Positions 11,250 through 22,852 are shown, counted from the first letter of the stretch. The stretch: DNA of 64,000 bases from Monocercomonoides exilis (GCA_001643675.2 LSRY02000036.1:229501-293500), one strand, 5' to 3'. The notes: generated by a model from the sequence alone, not told the origin. Program-made: numbers and translations.

Positions 11250-12570
11250 GAATGGATAAAATAAAATAACAAGCATAGCATTTACATTAAACAGCTCTCC
11301 GAAAAGGCGAATATAAATTCAAGCTTATCATGAAAAAATTCCGCTGTTTCTCCTCATTTCTCTGCAACTCAAACACCGAGCAGCAAGGCTCTTTCCTCAA
11401 GTGAAAAGCAATGAGAAATAAAAAAATATCCCTTCTTTCCAAGAATTACAAAAAAAAACAGGAGTAAAAGATTTCAAAAGAATAGAAAAAATAATTAATT
11501 ATTGAGAAAATATCCGAAGGACAAATAACGTCAAACCTGTTTTAATGTATTAAGAAACGGAAAACAACAAAATTCAACTATGGCTTCAGTTGAGAAAGAG
11601 CCACAGAATTTCCACAAAGAAAAACGAAAGAAATATTCAAAATTTTATAATAGAATCTTTGGCAAATTAAGAAAAATTTCGAAAATAAAGTATCAACACG
11701 AAATTTCAAACCTTTTTCATCATAAAAATCCCATTTCATATTTCGATTTTTATGTTGATCTGCAATTTGCAGAAATGCATATTAATTGCTCATAGATAAA
11801 ATTTATATGTTGTTGAAGTGTTTCATGAGGTTGATAACGATTTCTGCAATTCTCCACGTTATGAAAAAATTTTCATGATCATTGAGATCATTTTATATCG
11901 AAAAGTTTTTTGTTGATCTGTGTGAAAAAATTCATGATGATTTTTTTTTTGAGTTTGTTTGTTTTCTATATATGGCATTGCGATATGGAAGAAATAAAAA
12001 TGATTTCAAAAAGAAAAATGCTTGTATATTCGAATTTGAGTTTTTTTTTCGAAATGGAAAAAAGATCAGTGAAATGAAAAATAAACATATTAAAAAATTA
12101 CAGTCGAACACCAATCAATATGACAAAAAAAACTTAAAGTACTTCATGATATTAATCATTTGAAAAATAGAAAACGATCAGAATATTTTTTATCAGATTC
12201 AATAACTTTCAAAAAAACATAATTCTATCACATAATCATAAAACAATCACAAATAAACAACTGAAAAATCAACAATTTTGAACAATATAAAATATAAGAA
12301 AAATCTATACTATAACAACAAATTCACGGAATCAAATACAATTCCTAACAAAAAAGAATACTTATATAAAAAGTTCAAAAACTGACTTGTCTATTTTCCC
12401 TCTGTTCTCCATCCACTCTCCCCTTTCTGATATTTCTCTAACTTTGACTCAAAAAGATCAAATCCAACAAAGAAAAAAGACAAGCACAATGATAAAACAA
12501 CATTTCACACTCTCGTCAACTCTCTCTTCCAAAGACCTCACTCAAAGATCTATGAATTCCCTCATAACTC
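11250..12570. other. AT-rich intergenic DNA
   Basis: No convincing gene. The frames at 11580-11795 and 11882-12163 are Lys/Asn/Phe-rich chance ORFs. From about 12370 the base composition rises and weakly resembles an inverted copy of the sequence at 12860-13060, the 3' part of the transposase-like frame. Confidence 0.5.
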
Positions 12571-12573
12571 TCT

Positions 12574-12859
12574 CTATTAATGAATCTCGATTAATACAAA
12601 TATAATAGGGACAATAACCAATTCAATTATAGGGACATTATAGGGACAAAAACCACAAGAAAGCAATCGGATTCTAACTGTTGTGCACCTGGGAGGCTGT
12701 TCGTCGTATCCAGGTCCGGATAAAGCAGCCCGAAGGCTGCAATATCTAATACGAACAGTCATGTCCAGCACCCTTCCGATAGAGTGCCAGCTAAGCATGC
12801 ACAATAACCAGTTTCTTAATAAGGGACACCATTAATACAATTTTGAGATTCATTAATAG
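12574..12859 (-). mobile_element. Mini-element with 15-bp terminal inverted repeats and structured core
   Basis: CTATTAATGAATCTC at 12574-12588 is perfectly inverted at 12845-12859. Between them are repeated 'TAGGGACA' words (12605-12650, and AAGGGACA near 12823) and a GC-rich core (12660-12800) that stands out from the AT-rich flanks. It lies at the 3' end of the transposase-like minus-strand frame, whose last residues run into it. It may be a small non-autonomous element or an inverted duplication of the gene end around an inserted core. I recognise no family. Confidence 0.5.
12681..12804 (-). ncRNA. Candidate structured RNA (five helices, cUUCGg tetraloop)
   Basis: Five nested or adjacent perfect stems can be drawn. 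The outer stem pairs 12681-12687 with 12798-12804 (TTGTGCA/TGCACAA). A hairpin pairs 12768-12774 with 12781-12787. A long-range stem pairs 12697-12704 with 12751-12758 (CTGTTCGT/ACGAACAG) and can be extended by 12689-12692 with 12765-12768. Inside it are two hairpins, 12707-12711/12718-12722 and 12725-12730/12735-12740. On the minus strand the last has a C(UUCG)G loop, one of the most stable RNA tetraloops, whereas the plus strand would have CGAA. That favours transcription from the minus strand, sense to the adjacent transposase-like gene. It matches no tRNA, snRNA or ribozyme I can recall. Confidence 0.5.
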
Positions 12860-14160
12860 AAGAAGAGTCAAGAAGAAGCTCAAATCTCCTTGAAGGAAGA
12901 TCTTGAGAAGATTGAGAAAGAAGAGAAGAGTTAGATGATGTGATAACAGAGTGAAATGACTTACTTGAACGTTGAACTTTCTCTTTCATTGTCGAAGATT
13001 CGAGGGCAACAAGAGTGCGTTGAGGAAGATATCCAACAGCTGAAGCACAGACATATGAGCCTTTGCGCTCAAAATACAAGGAGTCCTTCATGTGAGGGAC
13101 TGACAATGAAGGCCATGAAATTTGCCAAGATGGCACATATTCTTCAAAGTACCTCTCATGCACAGAGTCATTGATAGATGATGACAATGGGGAGTTGTTT
13201 GATGAGGATGATTGAAAAATGTCTTGTTGTGATGTCGAAGAAGCTGATGTCGAAGTGTTCATATTGTTTTCGAAGAAGTTGATCAAGTCATGAAGTGTGG
13301 TGATGTGTTCAGTCGAAAGATTGTTGTCGATTGCATTAACTAACGAATCAAATTCACTATCACAGATATTCTTTCCGTGGTGCTCAGCAAAGAAATTGAG
13401 TTGAGTATTTTTCTTTTTGAGAAGTTTGGATTGTTTTGAGAGGATGAAGTGAAGGAGGAAGCGATTTCAGTTATGTGGGTCAGAATCGCAGAAGAACTTA
13501 AAAGTGTGAGTGTCTGAGAAGAAGTGTCTTTTGATCACAGATTCCAGACACTCAATAACAAATCTGTGATCATTTGAGAGGCAGTCGGAGAAGAAGTTGA
13601 ATGTTCGTTTTATTTGTTGATTATTAATTTTTTGAAGAGAGATGGTTGTGAATTGAGAAACTTGTTGATAGTTGAAGTATTCTTGTTGAAGTTGGTTCTT
13701 TCTGATGGGGAGTTTCCATTTTTCTTTAAAGTCGAAGACGAAGACTGCTTCTCCCTTCACATTATCAACTGTTGATTGATAATGTTTTCGTTGCATTTCT
13801 GCAACAAGTCTGAGTTGTCGAAGAAGTTTCAGAGTTTGAAACTCGGCAGAAGAAAGTCCATTTTTGTTTTGTGAAGATTTGAATTTATTCTCCAAATAGT
13901 CCAACTTCTCACACATTCCACAAAGATCTGCACATCTTTTCACTTTCGAGAAGTTGGTAGTAAGTTTGAAGAAGTGTGACAGAGAAACTTTGATGTTTGT
14001 TTCTTCTGAAAACTCTCTCCATAATTTTGTCTTGGGCTTGAAGATTAATCTCTTTTCATTGGGAGAAAAGATGCCCGTTTTCTTTCTTCTTTCTTTCAAA
14101 GCTTCCAATCCATATGAAGATGTGATTGATGATGATTGTTGTGGAACGGAAGTTGTAAAA
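12816..14160 (-). pseudogene. DDE-transposase-like protein, one in-frame stop, no start codon
   Basis: A single minus-strand frame runs from about 14160 to 12816. It has KGEAVFVFDFKEKWKLP (first Asp), FFSDCLSNDHRFV (second Asp), FKFFCDSDPHN (third Asp, in a degraded DSGPH-type box), then a TGA at about 13464, then in the same frame NFFAEHHGKNICDSEFDSL (an HGKxxCD motif with an acidic residue nearby) and a Ser-rich tail. The spaced D/D/D(E) motifs suggest an RNase H-fold DDE transposase of a type I cannot name. No ATG precedes the conserved part, and the TGA falls where an Arg codon (CGA) would be a one-base change away. I therefore call it a dead or truncated transposase. It is not in the same gene as the upstream USP frame although the reading phase happens to match. 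Confidence 0.6.
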
Positions 14161-14175
14161 TGAGAGGGGTTTTAG

Positions 14176-14324
<149 letters not shown>

Positions 14325-15949
14325 TAAGTTATTTGAAGTGTTTTAATTTGATGTTTCTGAAGAAGATGATGAACCACCAAATTAAAGAGTTGACAGTGTT
14401 GGCCTTGTTTTTTCCTTGATATAGAATGAAAGAAAAGGTGTGTGACCCTGGTAGAAAAGATCTTTCGATGATGAATTCCAATTATCATTATCAAATTCGG
14501 TCATATCAGCATCATTGCAAACATTCCATTTGACATCATGTCCATTTATCCTTTTTACAACAGCAATGCAGTGTCCATTTCTTTGATCCAAACGCTTAAA
14601 TAGTATTTGTACTGAAAGATGATAAATGATAGTTTCCTTATTGCTCTCTTGAAGATGTTGAATGTTTTCTGTTAAAAACCCTTTGCAGAACGTGCGCTGG
14701 TTAGTACGATCAGTTTCAATAAGAAGCGTTCTCGAAGGCGCAGAACTAGCAGAATCAGTGCATTCATGACAGAGAGCTAGCACATCTGGAAATGCAGCCA
14801 TTTCCTCCCATCTCGCAGCACAGCATTTTCCCCTGCATTCATCGCAATAAACATTGTTCTTTCCGTTCAATATCTCAGTTGAAAAGAGAGAAGATAGACC
14901 TTTATGAGGAGAAGATGAATTAATAACTACATTGTTGACAATTTCATTGAAACGTGATGAAATTTTTTGGCATTTTCGGCATTTGAAATGAGTGATTAAA
15001 ACAGGATTGAAGGTGTCCTTATTTATCAACTCATCTTTTTGAAGAAGTTGGTGAAGATTGTCAAATGCTTCAGCCACGTTTTGCTGCTGTCTGCTTCCAA
15101 ATCCACAAAACGTTTCCCATCTGTTGACAAGCAATGGGACGCACGAACGCGCTGTAATTCCATCTTTAGCAAGTTGATTGCAAACGCTAATAACACGTGA
15201 AGATAAATTGTTTTTGAATAAAATGGTTTTAAGTAATGATTGTTTTTGTGAAGTAATTGAAGACATGCATTGAAGAAGAGAAGCCAAATAGCAAGTGTTT
15301 CCCAAGTTTGGTAATCCATTTGTTATTTGTGATGATGTTTTCGAAGAATTTAATGATTTTGAAAAAGATTGAGAATGAGAATTATTTTTTGTTGACTTTT
15401 CTTTAGCATTCTTTTTTGAAATATTTTTTGAAGAATCACTTTGTTGATATATTTCGTTATTTGAAGATTGAATGCTTTGTTGTTGATGTGTTGAAATGTC
15501 ATTCTCTTTTGAAAATGAAGAATAGAGATTTTGGCATAGGTCTGAATCGTACCATTTTGTTTAAGGCTTTAAAAATTCTGAAATTTACATACTAATATTC
15601 GTAATAATTATTGGTAATTGAAACCACTCGGAATGAAGCAAAAAAACAATGTTGAATAACACCAAAAAATTTTTCGATCAACTAACCATATAATTATTAA
15701 ATACTGATCTATCCCACAATAATATGTTTTTGAAATTTCTGAAGGAGTTTGTTAGCTTCATAGCTCATTATATATATTCATGCATGTGGTGAATGCATTT
15801 TTGAATTTTTTTGAATTGAATTTTTGATTGATATTTTCGAGATCTTCGCTAATGAATGCCATTGCTTAGTACGTTTTTTTTGCTGTAATAAGATCGATAA
15901 ATGAGAGATGCTTGATCATTTTGGTTTCCGTTCGAATTCACATGTTTTT

Positions 15950-17284
15950 ATGTGTACAAGGAATAAATCGAAAACTGCGGAAATATTGTCTTTCATGATA
16001 ACGATACTTCGAATGGAAGAGCTATTTTCTTATACGACCTGTCATCTGATGCTTTCGGTTTAATAATGCTTGTTCAATGACTGCTCTGTATGTTGTTGTG
16101 GTGGAGGAATTATGCGTTGTTCAATCAGTTCAATCAAGATCGAGAACAACTCATTCAATGCTTGTACTGCCCAAAAAAATTATGGAGGAGGGATGTATGC
16201 CAGGTCTATTTCATCTTGTGTAATGATCAGTGGGTGCGAGTTCCAGAAATGTAAAGCGAATAGCGTCGGAGGTGGACTTTATCTTCATGATTTTAATGCT
16301 TCTGGATCTTCCTGTATTGGAGCAGAAAATGATATTGAGGAGAGCTCTTGTGTGTTTGAGTGCTTATTCACTTCATGTTCACTTACGAACAATTATGGCG
16401 GAGGAATGTTTTGTAGAAGTGCACCTGAACAATTCAAAATGAGGAGCATTCAATTCATTTCATGTTCTGCGATGTCAATTGGAGGAGGATTGTATTTTGA
16501 ACCAAAGAACACAGCAGTTCCAACTGATAATTTTTATTGTTATTTTCTTTTCTTTCATGAATGCAAGTGCAGCGATTCCGATCAATTTGGTCATGATGTG
16601 TGTTTTCGAGATTATTACAATCTTTTTTCATTGAATAGCCCATTTTATGAGTCGTATACAACAAATAGCGATAATAGGAGAGTGTGCTATGGATATTTAC
16701 AATCCGGCAGTTGGGTGAATCAAGACACACAAAAGAAGGATTGGCTGAAGGAGGGAATGAAAGATAGATATGTTGGGGTGGGTGGGAATGATGAATATGA
16801 ACTATGTGGGGCAAATGAATCAAATCCGTGCAAAACGGTGAAGAAGGCCTTCGAGATGTGTGAGGTGCAGATTAGCTTGGCAATCACACTGATGGACGGG
16901 AATCACGCAAGCGAGACAGCAACAATTGATATTGGATCAAAGAAGATTTCAGTTATTGGGATGGGCAAAGAGAAGAGTTCGATTGGGACAGGAGCCCTTT
17001 CATCAGCTGGAGCTTTGTTCAGTGCATCAACAGGTCATCTTGATTTATTGCAAATGAATATTGATTGCAACTTAACAGCAGGAACTTCATCGAGAATGTT
17101 TGTGGTATCAGTGAGAAGCGGAATTCTTTCACTGATAGATGTGGTGATCAATTTGTCAACATCAGAAGGGAGAGCGTTTCCGAAATGTGCGCTTGAAATG
17201 GAATTGAGGCAGCTGACGACGGATGGAGTGAGATTTATAAGTCAATTAAACTGCATCTTCTCAAAGATTGAATTGCCAACTTAA
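15950..17284 (+). pseudogene. Beta-helix surface-protein fragment carried inside the transposon
   Basis: The open frame 16070-17284 (404 codons) has no credible start. In-frame TAA codons precede it at 16061-16066, and a matching beta-helix rung (GRAIFLYDLSSDAFG) lies just upstream in another frame. Repeating rungs NYGGGMYARSISSCVMISGC, SVGGGLYLHDFNASG, NNYGGGMFCRSAP and SIGGGLYFEPKN are typical of right-handed parallel beta-helix (polymorphic outer-membrane/pectin-lyase-like) proteins. They are followed by a second domain beginning DRYVGVGGNDEYELCG and CKTVKKAFEMCE. It lacks the C-terminal membrane helix and ends at an early TAA. I read it as a captured, truncated copy of a host multigene family. 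Confidence 0.65.
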
Positions 17285-17299
17285 AGGGAACCGAAATCA

Positions 17300-18898
17300 A
17301 AACTTGATCCTATAAGATGCTATTGCCAAAATGAGAAGTGCTTGGTTTCTTATAATTTAGATTCACTACTCATTTGTCGAACTCTAAATTTTCAAATAAA
17401 AAATATTATATTACAATATTGAAAAAATGTTAGAATAAATGTTTTTTTTTTAAATGAACTTTCACAAATTCGTCACAAAATTCGAAACAAAAGCAAAACA
17501 AAACATTCATGTGTTGTATTTTATCGAGTTTTGTGTTATAAAAAGTGAATGAAAGAAAAAATTGATTATGGAACAAAAATGTGCAAACCCAGAATAGCTC
17601 TGAAAAAAGGAAATCAACAATTTTAATGAAAAAAACAGAGAATACAGAGATTATAATCACTCTTAAAAATTACAAGATATTTTTTTTGTGAATTTACAAG
17701 GATATTTCCAATCCCTTCATGCATATCACAATATAAATGCCCTCCTTTCCTTCATCTTTTTTCTCTTGTCACAGCATGATCCACTCACTCCAAATGTTCT
17801 TCATCTCCCTCTTCTTTCTGCGCCCTTCCAAAATCCAACTGCCACTCAACCTCACTCAACAAACACATCTGCTCCATGGGGCATATTCCCATCCAGCTTC
17901 CTTTCATCAGCTTCATCTTCACCCCCCAACAACCTGTCATTCATCATTCTTTCTCTTTCTTCTGTCTGCTTTTCTCAGCCTTACTGCTCCGAAACACACA
18001 GCATCTATCTCCTCCTTCATCGTTACCAGCAACTTTGCAGTGCAAAAAAATCATCGCGCCCACAAACATTCCTCACCCTATTTCTTTTTCCCTCCTCAAC
18101 ATTTCCAATTTGCGATTCTTTTTCTTCTCTTTCTTCTTCTTTCGCCAACTTTCCAAAAAATCCCATCTTTATCACAATTCCTCTTGCATTCTTGACCAAC
18201 TTTTTCTAACATTCAGCACCTTTCCATTCTTCCAATTTTCATGCCAGATTTTCCACAACAGCTCCATTGAACATCCCCGCCACAATCCATTTGCTTTTAT
18301 TCTATTCTTCTTCCTTCAAGTGTTCTTGAAAATGATATTCAACCAAGTATTTCTTCTTCTTCTTTGTTTCCACTGAAGTTTATGAACCATCAAACTTTCT
18401 ATATCTTCATTCAATACATTCCTCTCATTCATGCACCTAAATCCTTTCTAAAACAGCTATTCTCCTCTTTCAAGCTGAACCATCGTGTTCATGAACATAG
18501 AAATGAAGAATGCATATTCAATCGAAACTTTTTCAAGCATATAAATTTTAAAATATTAATACACAATAAATTCAACAAAGAATATTAAAAAAAATTTATT
18601 GTAATCTTCAAAATTTAAAATGGAAACAAATTCATACTATTGGACATGCATTTGCCAACTTGTGTTTTTCATAAGCCCATTTTGATATCATATCATTTTG
18701 TGAAAGCGGATATATCGCGTATTTTCTTATTCAGAAATAATCACGATAGATAAAAGAATATTTGTCTTGACTTTCAAATTACAACATAATAAATTAAACA
18801 TTTTCTTCAATTATTGAACTAAAAACTCGCTTTTATTTCCACAAAGTCGCGAAATTGAATTTTAAATGACAGTTAGTGAAAATGAAAATATTATGGGA
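17300..18898. other. Non-coding interior of the transposon
   Basis: 17300-17690 and 18390-18898 are AT-rich. 17690-18390 is pyrimidine-rich with long hydrophobic/Ser/Pro phantom frames on the plus strand and could be a decayed gene. No domain was recognised. Confidence 0.45.
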
Positions 18899-20205
18899 AG
18901 TTGATCGAAAAATTTTTTGGTGTTATTCAACATTGTTTTTTTGCTTCATTCCGAGTGGTTTCAATTACCAATAATTATTACGAATATTAGTATGTAAATT
19001 TCAGAATTTTTAAAGCCTTAAACAAAATGGTACGATTCAGACCTATGCCGAGATTTTGAAATGCTTGAGGTGGAATTAATGTGGGAGAAGTGGCACATTC
19101 AATTAATTGATCACTAACCCACGCATCATCGTTGAAAAAGGAAGTGAAAGGTTCTTCAAAGGAAGAAGAATGTGTATTTTCATTTTGTTTCTTTTTGAAT
19201 GATGAGGAAGATGAGGAAGAAGAGGAAGAAGAGGAAGTGGATGACGATTGTTTTGTTTTGAAGAATTTGTGAATTGGAATGGGTGATGGAGATGAATGAC
19301 GTTTTTGATGTGATTTATTTGTTTTTCTTTTTGTTGATCTCCTTTCTCTCCTAATTGGAGTACTGATTGGGGCATCAACAGCTTGAGAAGAAGAAGAATT
19401 TGAAGAAGGAGAATTTTTTTCTGAAATGGTTTTTGAATTTTTATTGAGTTGGGATGATGTTGAAGAAGAAGAAGATTGTTTTTTATTTGAAGAAGAATTT
19501 TCTATAATTATTTCTTCATCCCAGGCATCTTCATCAATAAATCTGGCGTAATCTGGCTCAGCTCGCTGCTTTTTCTTTGTTGATTGAAGAGAAGTTGAGG
19601 CTTCAGTCGAATGGGCTAACATCCAGTTATTGCCCTTTTCCCAGTCCTGTTCATTTAAGCCTAAAATTAACAGAGAAAATTATTCATAAAAAATATTTAA
19701 TATAAACAAACCACTTTTGCAAGATGGAAGTTGAGGTTTCTGAGGCGGAATGATAAAACCTTGATTCTTCTTCAGCATTTGCTTCGCGTAAATAAATTTT
19801 CCCTCTGTGACATCATATCCATAGTCTTGTAAATCGGATAATGATGTGTTGCGGGAAAGCGCTTGCAGCATTATTGTCTGAGTGTGCAACGGAGCGTTGT
19901 TGTTCACCACAGACAGGTCTTCCAGCAGCTTTATGTGATATTCTGTTTCAAAAAAATAAATAATAAACAAATCAAAAAGAAAAAAATAACAGAGAGATAA
20001 AATAATATTTTTTACACAGTACAATATAATATAAAACAAAACCATTAAAAGACTTCAGTAAATCGTTAATAACAGAAGATGATTGCCTATTGTTGTAAAA
20101 GAGATATACGAGCAATGAATCAATATCGTCTCCACCAATTCGAGCATTTCGTTCCAAATAACTTTGCATCGAGAATTAAGAGTTGACTGAGGTTTTGAAA
20201 AAGAC

Positions 20206-21020
20206 ATTTTTATTTTGAAAGTGTTTTAATTATGGTTTGATGATATTAGAAATTTATATACTGTTGTTTGAATTTATAATACATTTTTTTTTTATTTTTT
20301 TTGTGTTTTTTTGGCTTTGTGTTTATTCAAAGAAAAATTGACTAATAAAATATTCAAAGAGCTTCCAAAAATGAATTATTATTATTCAAAATTATCCTTC
20401 TAAAATTTGCTGACAAGTCAAAACTGACATGAATGTTATTTCGTTTTCCACATCATCAGGAAAAAAAATTTCCATCAAACAATAAATTATTAATTCTTTT
20501 GAAAAAAGGATAAAAAATATCATCTCTGAAACAAAAAATCAGCATTACTGTCTCAATCATAATTTTAATAAATATAATAGTTATTTTTGTGTTTATTTAA
20601 AAAAATGACTTAAGTCAAAATAGGATTTTTTAAATAATTATTTTTTTTTTTTTTTTTTTTTTTTTTTTGTAAATGATAAGTTTTTGCAAAAAAATTTTTT
20701 TTCAACAGTGACAAATAATGAACAATGAAAATTTATAGTATCGATTGAAATTTAAAATTAAGATTGTTTTTTTAAAAAAATGTTTCTGATAATATTCATT
20801 CTGAAAATTGTTCGATTTGATCTTATTGATCAATGAAAGATTTTAATTACGCGGGAATTTGCAGAAATCGTTTTTGCGTATATTTATCTCTTCTATATAT
20901 CATTTATTCCATTAAGAACAAAAAAATAATCAATTCTGCAAATTCTCGATCAACGAAAAAATGAAAATTCGAAATGGGTTTTTGGTAAATTTTAAAAACT
21001 TGATATTTCGGGAAAGGAAC
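20206..21020. other. AT-rich intergenic DNA with long poly-T
   Basis: Contains a ~29-base T run at 20640-20668. No gene or RNA was seen. Confidence 0.6.
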
Positions 21021-21053
21021 TTTGTTTTTGAAAGCAAAATTCAAATGTGATTC

Positions 21054-22852
21054 ATGTCTTCTTTTATGCTTCTTCTTCCTCGTTGTTTTCAAGCATACTG
21101 TTCTTCATTTCCACCACAAAATTGGAAAAAAAGCATTCATCATTTTAAACCTCTTAATTATCATAATTGTTATTACACCTACAATTATGACATCCTTCGT
21201 TTCCTTATCTTTCTTTCTTCTTCGCAAATTCCTTCTGCTCCGCAACATTCATCTCTTTCGACAAGCAAACACAAATTATCTTCTTTTCCATCATCTTCGC
21301 CTGCGCTTTTATCTTCCCCGAATCCATTCATTCGTTGAATAATCGAGACGATGCTCCTTACTCCCTCCTCTTCCTTCTCCTTCTCCTTCTCCACCACCTA
21401 TCTTTCAACCAATCCCTGCTCCTCGTCATTCCCATCCAATGCTACCACCTCTCATCTCCTTCAGCTTCTGGCAGCGCTGACGCTTTCTTCTCAGTCTGAC
21501 CAGCTCTTCTTCAGCATAGCCATGTTTGTGAAAGAAGTGTTGAGTGAAATGCGGATGAGGAGAGCTGCAAAGGGGATGCTGAGGAGAAGATGGAAAGAGG
21601 GAGGAAGAGAGGGAAGAGAGGGAAGAGGAAGTTGAATGAAGAAAGAAGAGGAAATAATATGAAAGGAGGGCTGTATGGTGTTTGAATAGAAGAAGAAAAT
21701 GAAGCTGAAGAGGATAAAATGAGATTGGATGAAGGAAAAAGAGAAGAAGAAGGAAAAGAATGAAAGAAGAGAAGAGAAGAGAGAAAGAAGAAGAAGAAGA
21801 AGAATCCAAAAGAAGTGAAGAAGAAAGGATTTAAAAAAGAGATCAGAACATGGAGAATGAAGGAACGAAGAGCTATGAGCTGCCCACAGAAAAGGCAGTC
21901 ATCGAGTATTGTATGCAAGTACTCACCAACATCGCGAGAATTCGAATAATAACAAATTCTGCATTGATCCTGTGCTCCTTGGGCTGGTTGTGGAATTGAT
22001 GAGGTTTGCCTTATCTATTTTTCTTTCTATTTATTTGATCAATTTAATTATATTCTTTTTGAACTTTCATTTACATATTCTTCAAATATTAATTATAATA
22101 TGAATGACATTTCAAATGAAATGATCATCCACTTCATCCAAAGTGATTCTGTGTCTGTTCTGCGAGTGATGACGTTCCGCTTCTTTGTGAACTTCTCGTG
22201 CGGCAGCGACGAAGACATCCAGGGTCTTCTGCTGCAGCGCTCTTTCTTCGACGTCTTCGCCTCCCACTTGTCCTCCTCCTCGTCCTGTCTGCGCCACGAG
22301 GCAGCGCTCTTCGCAAGCAATATCAGCGCCGGCATATCCTCCCAGGCATGCACCCTCCTCCGGCCGATGTGTGTCTTCGCTCTCTGCCACATCGCCCAGG
22401 CAGACACACACAGCGCCCAGTGCCACGCGCTGAGGGCACTGAGGAACGTGGGGCTGCTGGGGAAGGAGGCGGCGGGGGTGATTGTGGAGGCAGGGTGTGT
22501 CGAGGCAGTGGCGCAGATTTTGAAGAGAGGGAGGCATCGGAGTGTGGTGTGCGAGGCGATGGATCTGCTGTGGGTGCTGCTGGGGCAGTGGGAAAAGAAG
22601 GATAATGAAGAAGAGGAAGAAAAAGGAAAAGAAGAAGAAGGACGAGAAGAAGAAGAAGTCAGAGGAAGAGAAGGAAGAGGGATTGCTGATCGGGGGAGAG
22701 TATGTGAAGAAAAGAGGAAGAGGAGGAGGAGGAGGAGGAAGAAGAAGAAGAAGAAGAAGAAGCATAAGAAGATAATGTTAATGAAGAAGGATCCACAATA
22801 TTTGTCTTTGGAGGGCATAAAGGTGATAAAAATTGGCTTCGCCACTGTTTGA
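21054..22852 (+). pseudogene. Armadillo-repeat (importin-alpha-like) gene, broken
   Basis: The best part is one exon pair. An upstream exon ends CIDPVLLGLVVELM at 22003, then comes a 140-bp GT-AG intron (22004-22143), then SDSVSVLRVMTFRFFVNFSCGS from 22144. Removing the intron gives a continuous armadillo-type stretch with repeats such as CLRHEAALFASNISAG, CHALRALRNVGLLGKEAAG and VSVVCEAMDLLWVLLGQ-like helices. A Glu/Lys-rich tail follows to a stop at 22852. Further upstream, EKAVIEYCMQVLTNIAR (about 21880-21935) and LLQLLAALTLSSQSDQLFFS (about 21455-21515) look like earlier repeats but lie in other frames, with a TGA at about 21336. Armadillo proteins of this type bind nuclear-localisation signals or other peptides. 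I favour a recent pseudogene, but missed introns could rescue parts. Confidence 0.5.

Larger units (their letters stand above)
15533..19049. mobile_element. 3,517-bp DNA transposon, 151-bp identical TIRs, 8-bp TSD
   Basis: 15533-15683 is the exact reverse complement of 18899-19049 (151 of 151 bases). The termini read GGCATAGGTCTG. The element is flanked by direct copies of GAGATTTT at 15525-15532 and 19050-19057, a textbook 8-bp target-site duplication. Removing the element plus one GAGATTTT joins the USP reading frame exactly. No transposase was recognised inside, so it is probably non-autonomous. Eight-bp duplications occur in hAT, P and Merlin elements; the GG-starting long TIRs would fit Merlin best, but this is a guess. 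The interior holds a beta-helix gene fragment and pyrimidine-rich decayed sequence. Confidence 0.92.
14382..20169 (-). pseudogene. USP-type (C19) deubiquitinase gene interrupted by a transposon
   Basis: Minus-strand gene with three exons: 20169-20043, 19942-19712 and 19660-14382, the last interrupted by the element at 15533-19049. Introns are GT-AG (19943-20042 and 19661-19711). Without the element and one copy of the target duplication the exons total 2,112 nt, a 703-residue frame with no stop. The C-terminal half is a ubiquitin-specific protease: Cys box GLPNLGNTCYLASLLQC (Cys at 15291-15293), a QQQNVAEAFDNL box, CxxC pairs (HFKCRKC; YCDEC) of a zinc ribbon, and the His box GHCIAVVKR (His at 14571-14573). 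The N-terminal half is disordered, Ser-rich and acidic, with a DDAWVSDQ-type repeat. USPs remove ubiquitin from substrates. As assembled the protein would be truncated before the catalytic domain. An alternative ATG about 33 bp upstream is in another frame. Confidence 0.8.

Noticed and set aside
12705-12740. Resemblance of CCAGGTCCGGATAAAGCAGCC on the plus strand to the SRP RNA helix-8 signature
   Set aside because: The GGAA-type tetraloop and its closing pairs are not formed (UCC faces AAA); the bases instead make two other perfect hairpins. Chance similarity is more likely, although a covariance search would settle it.
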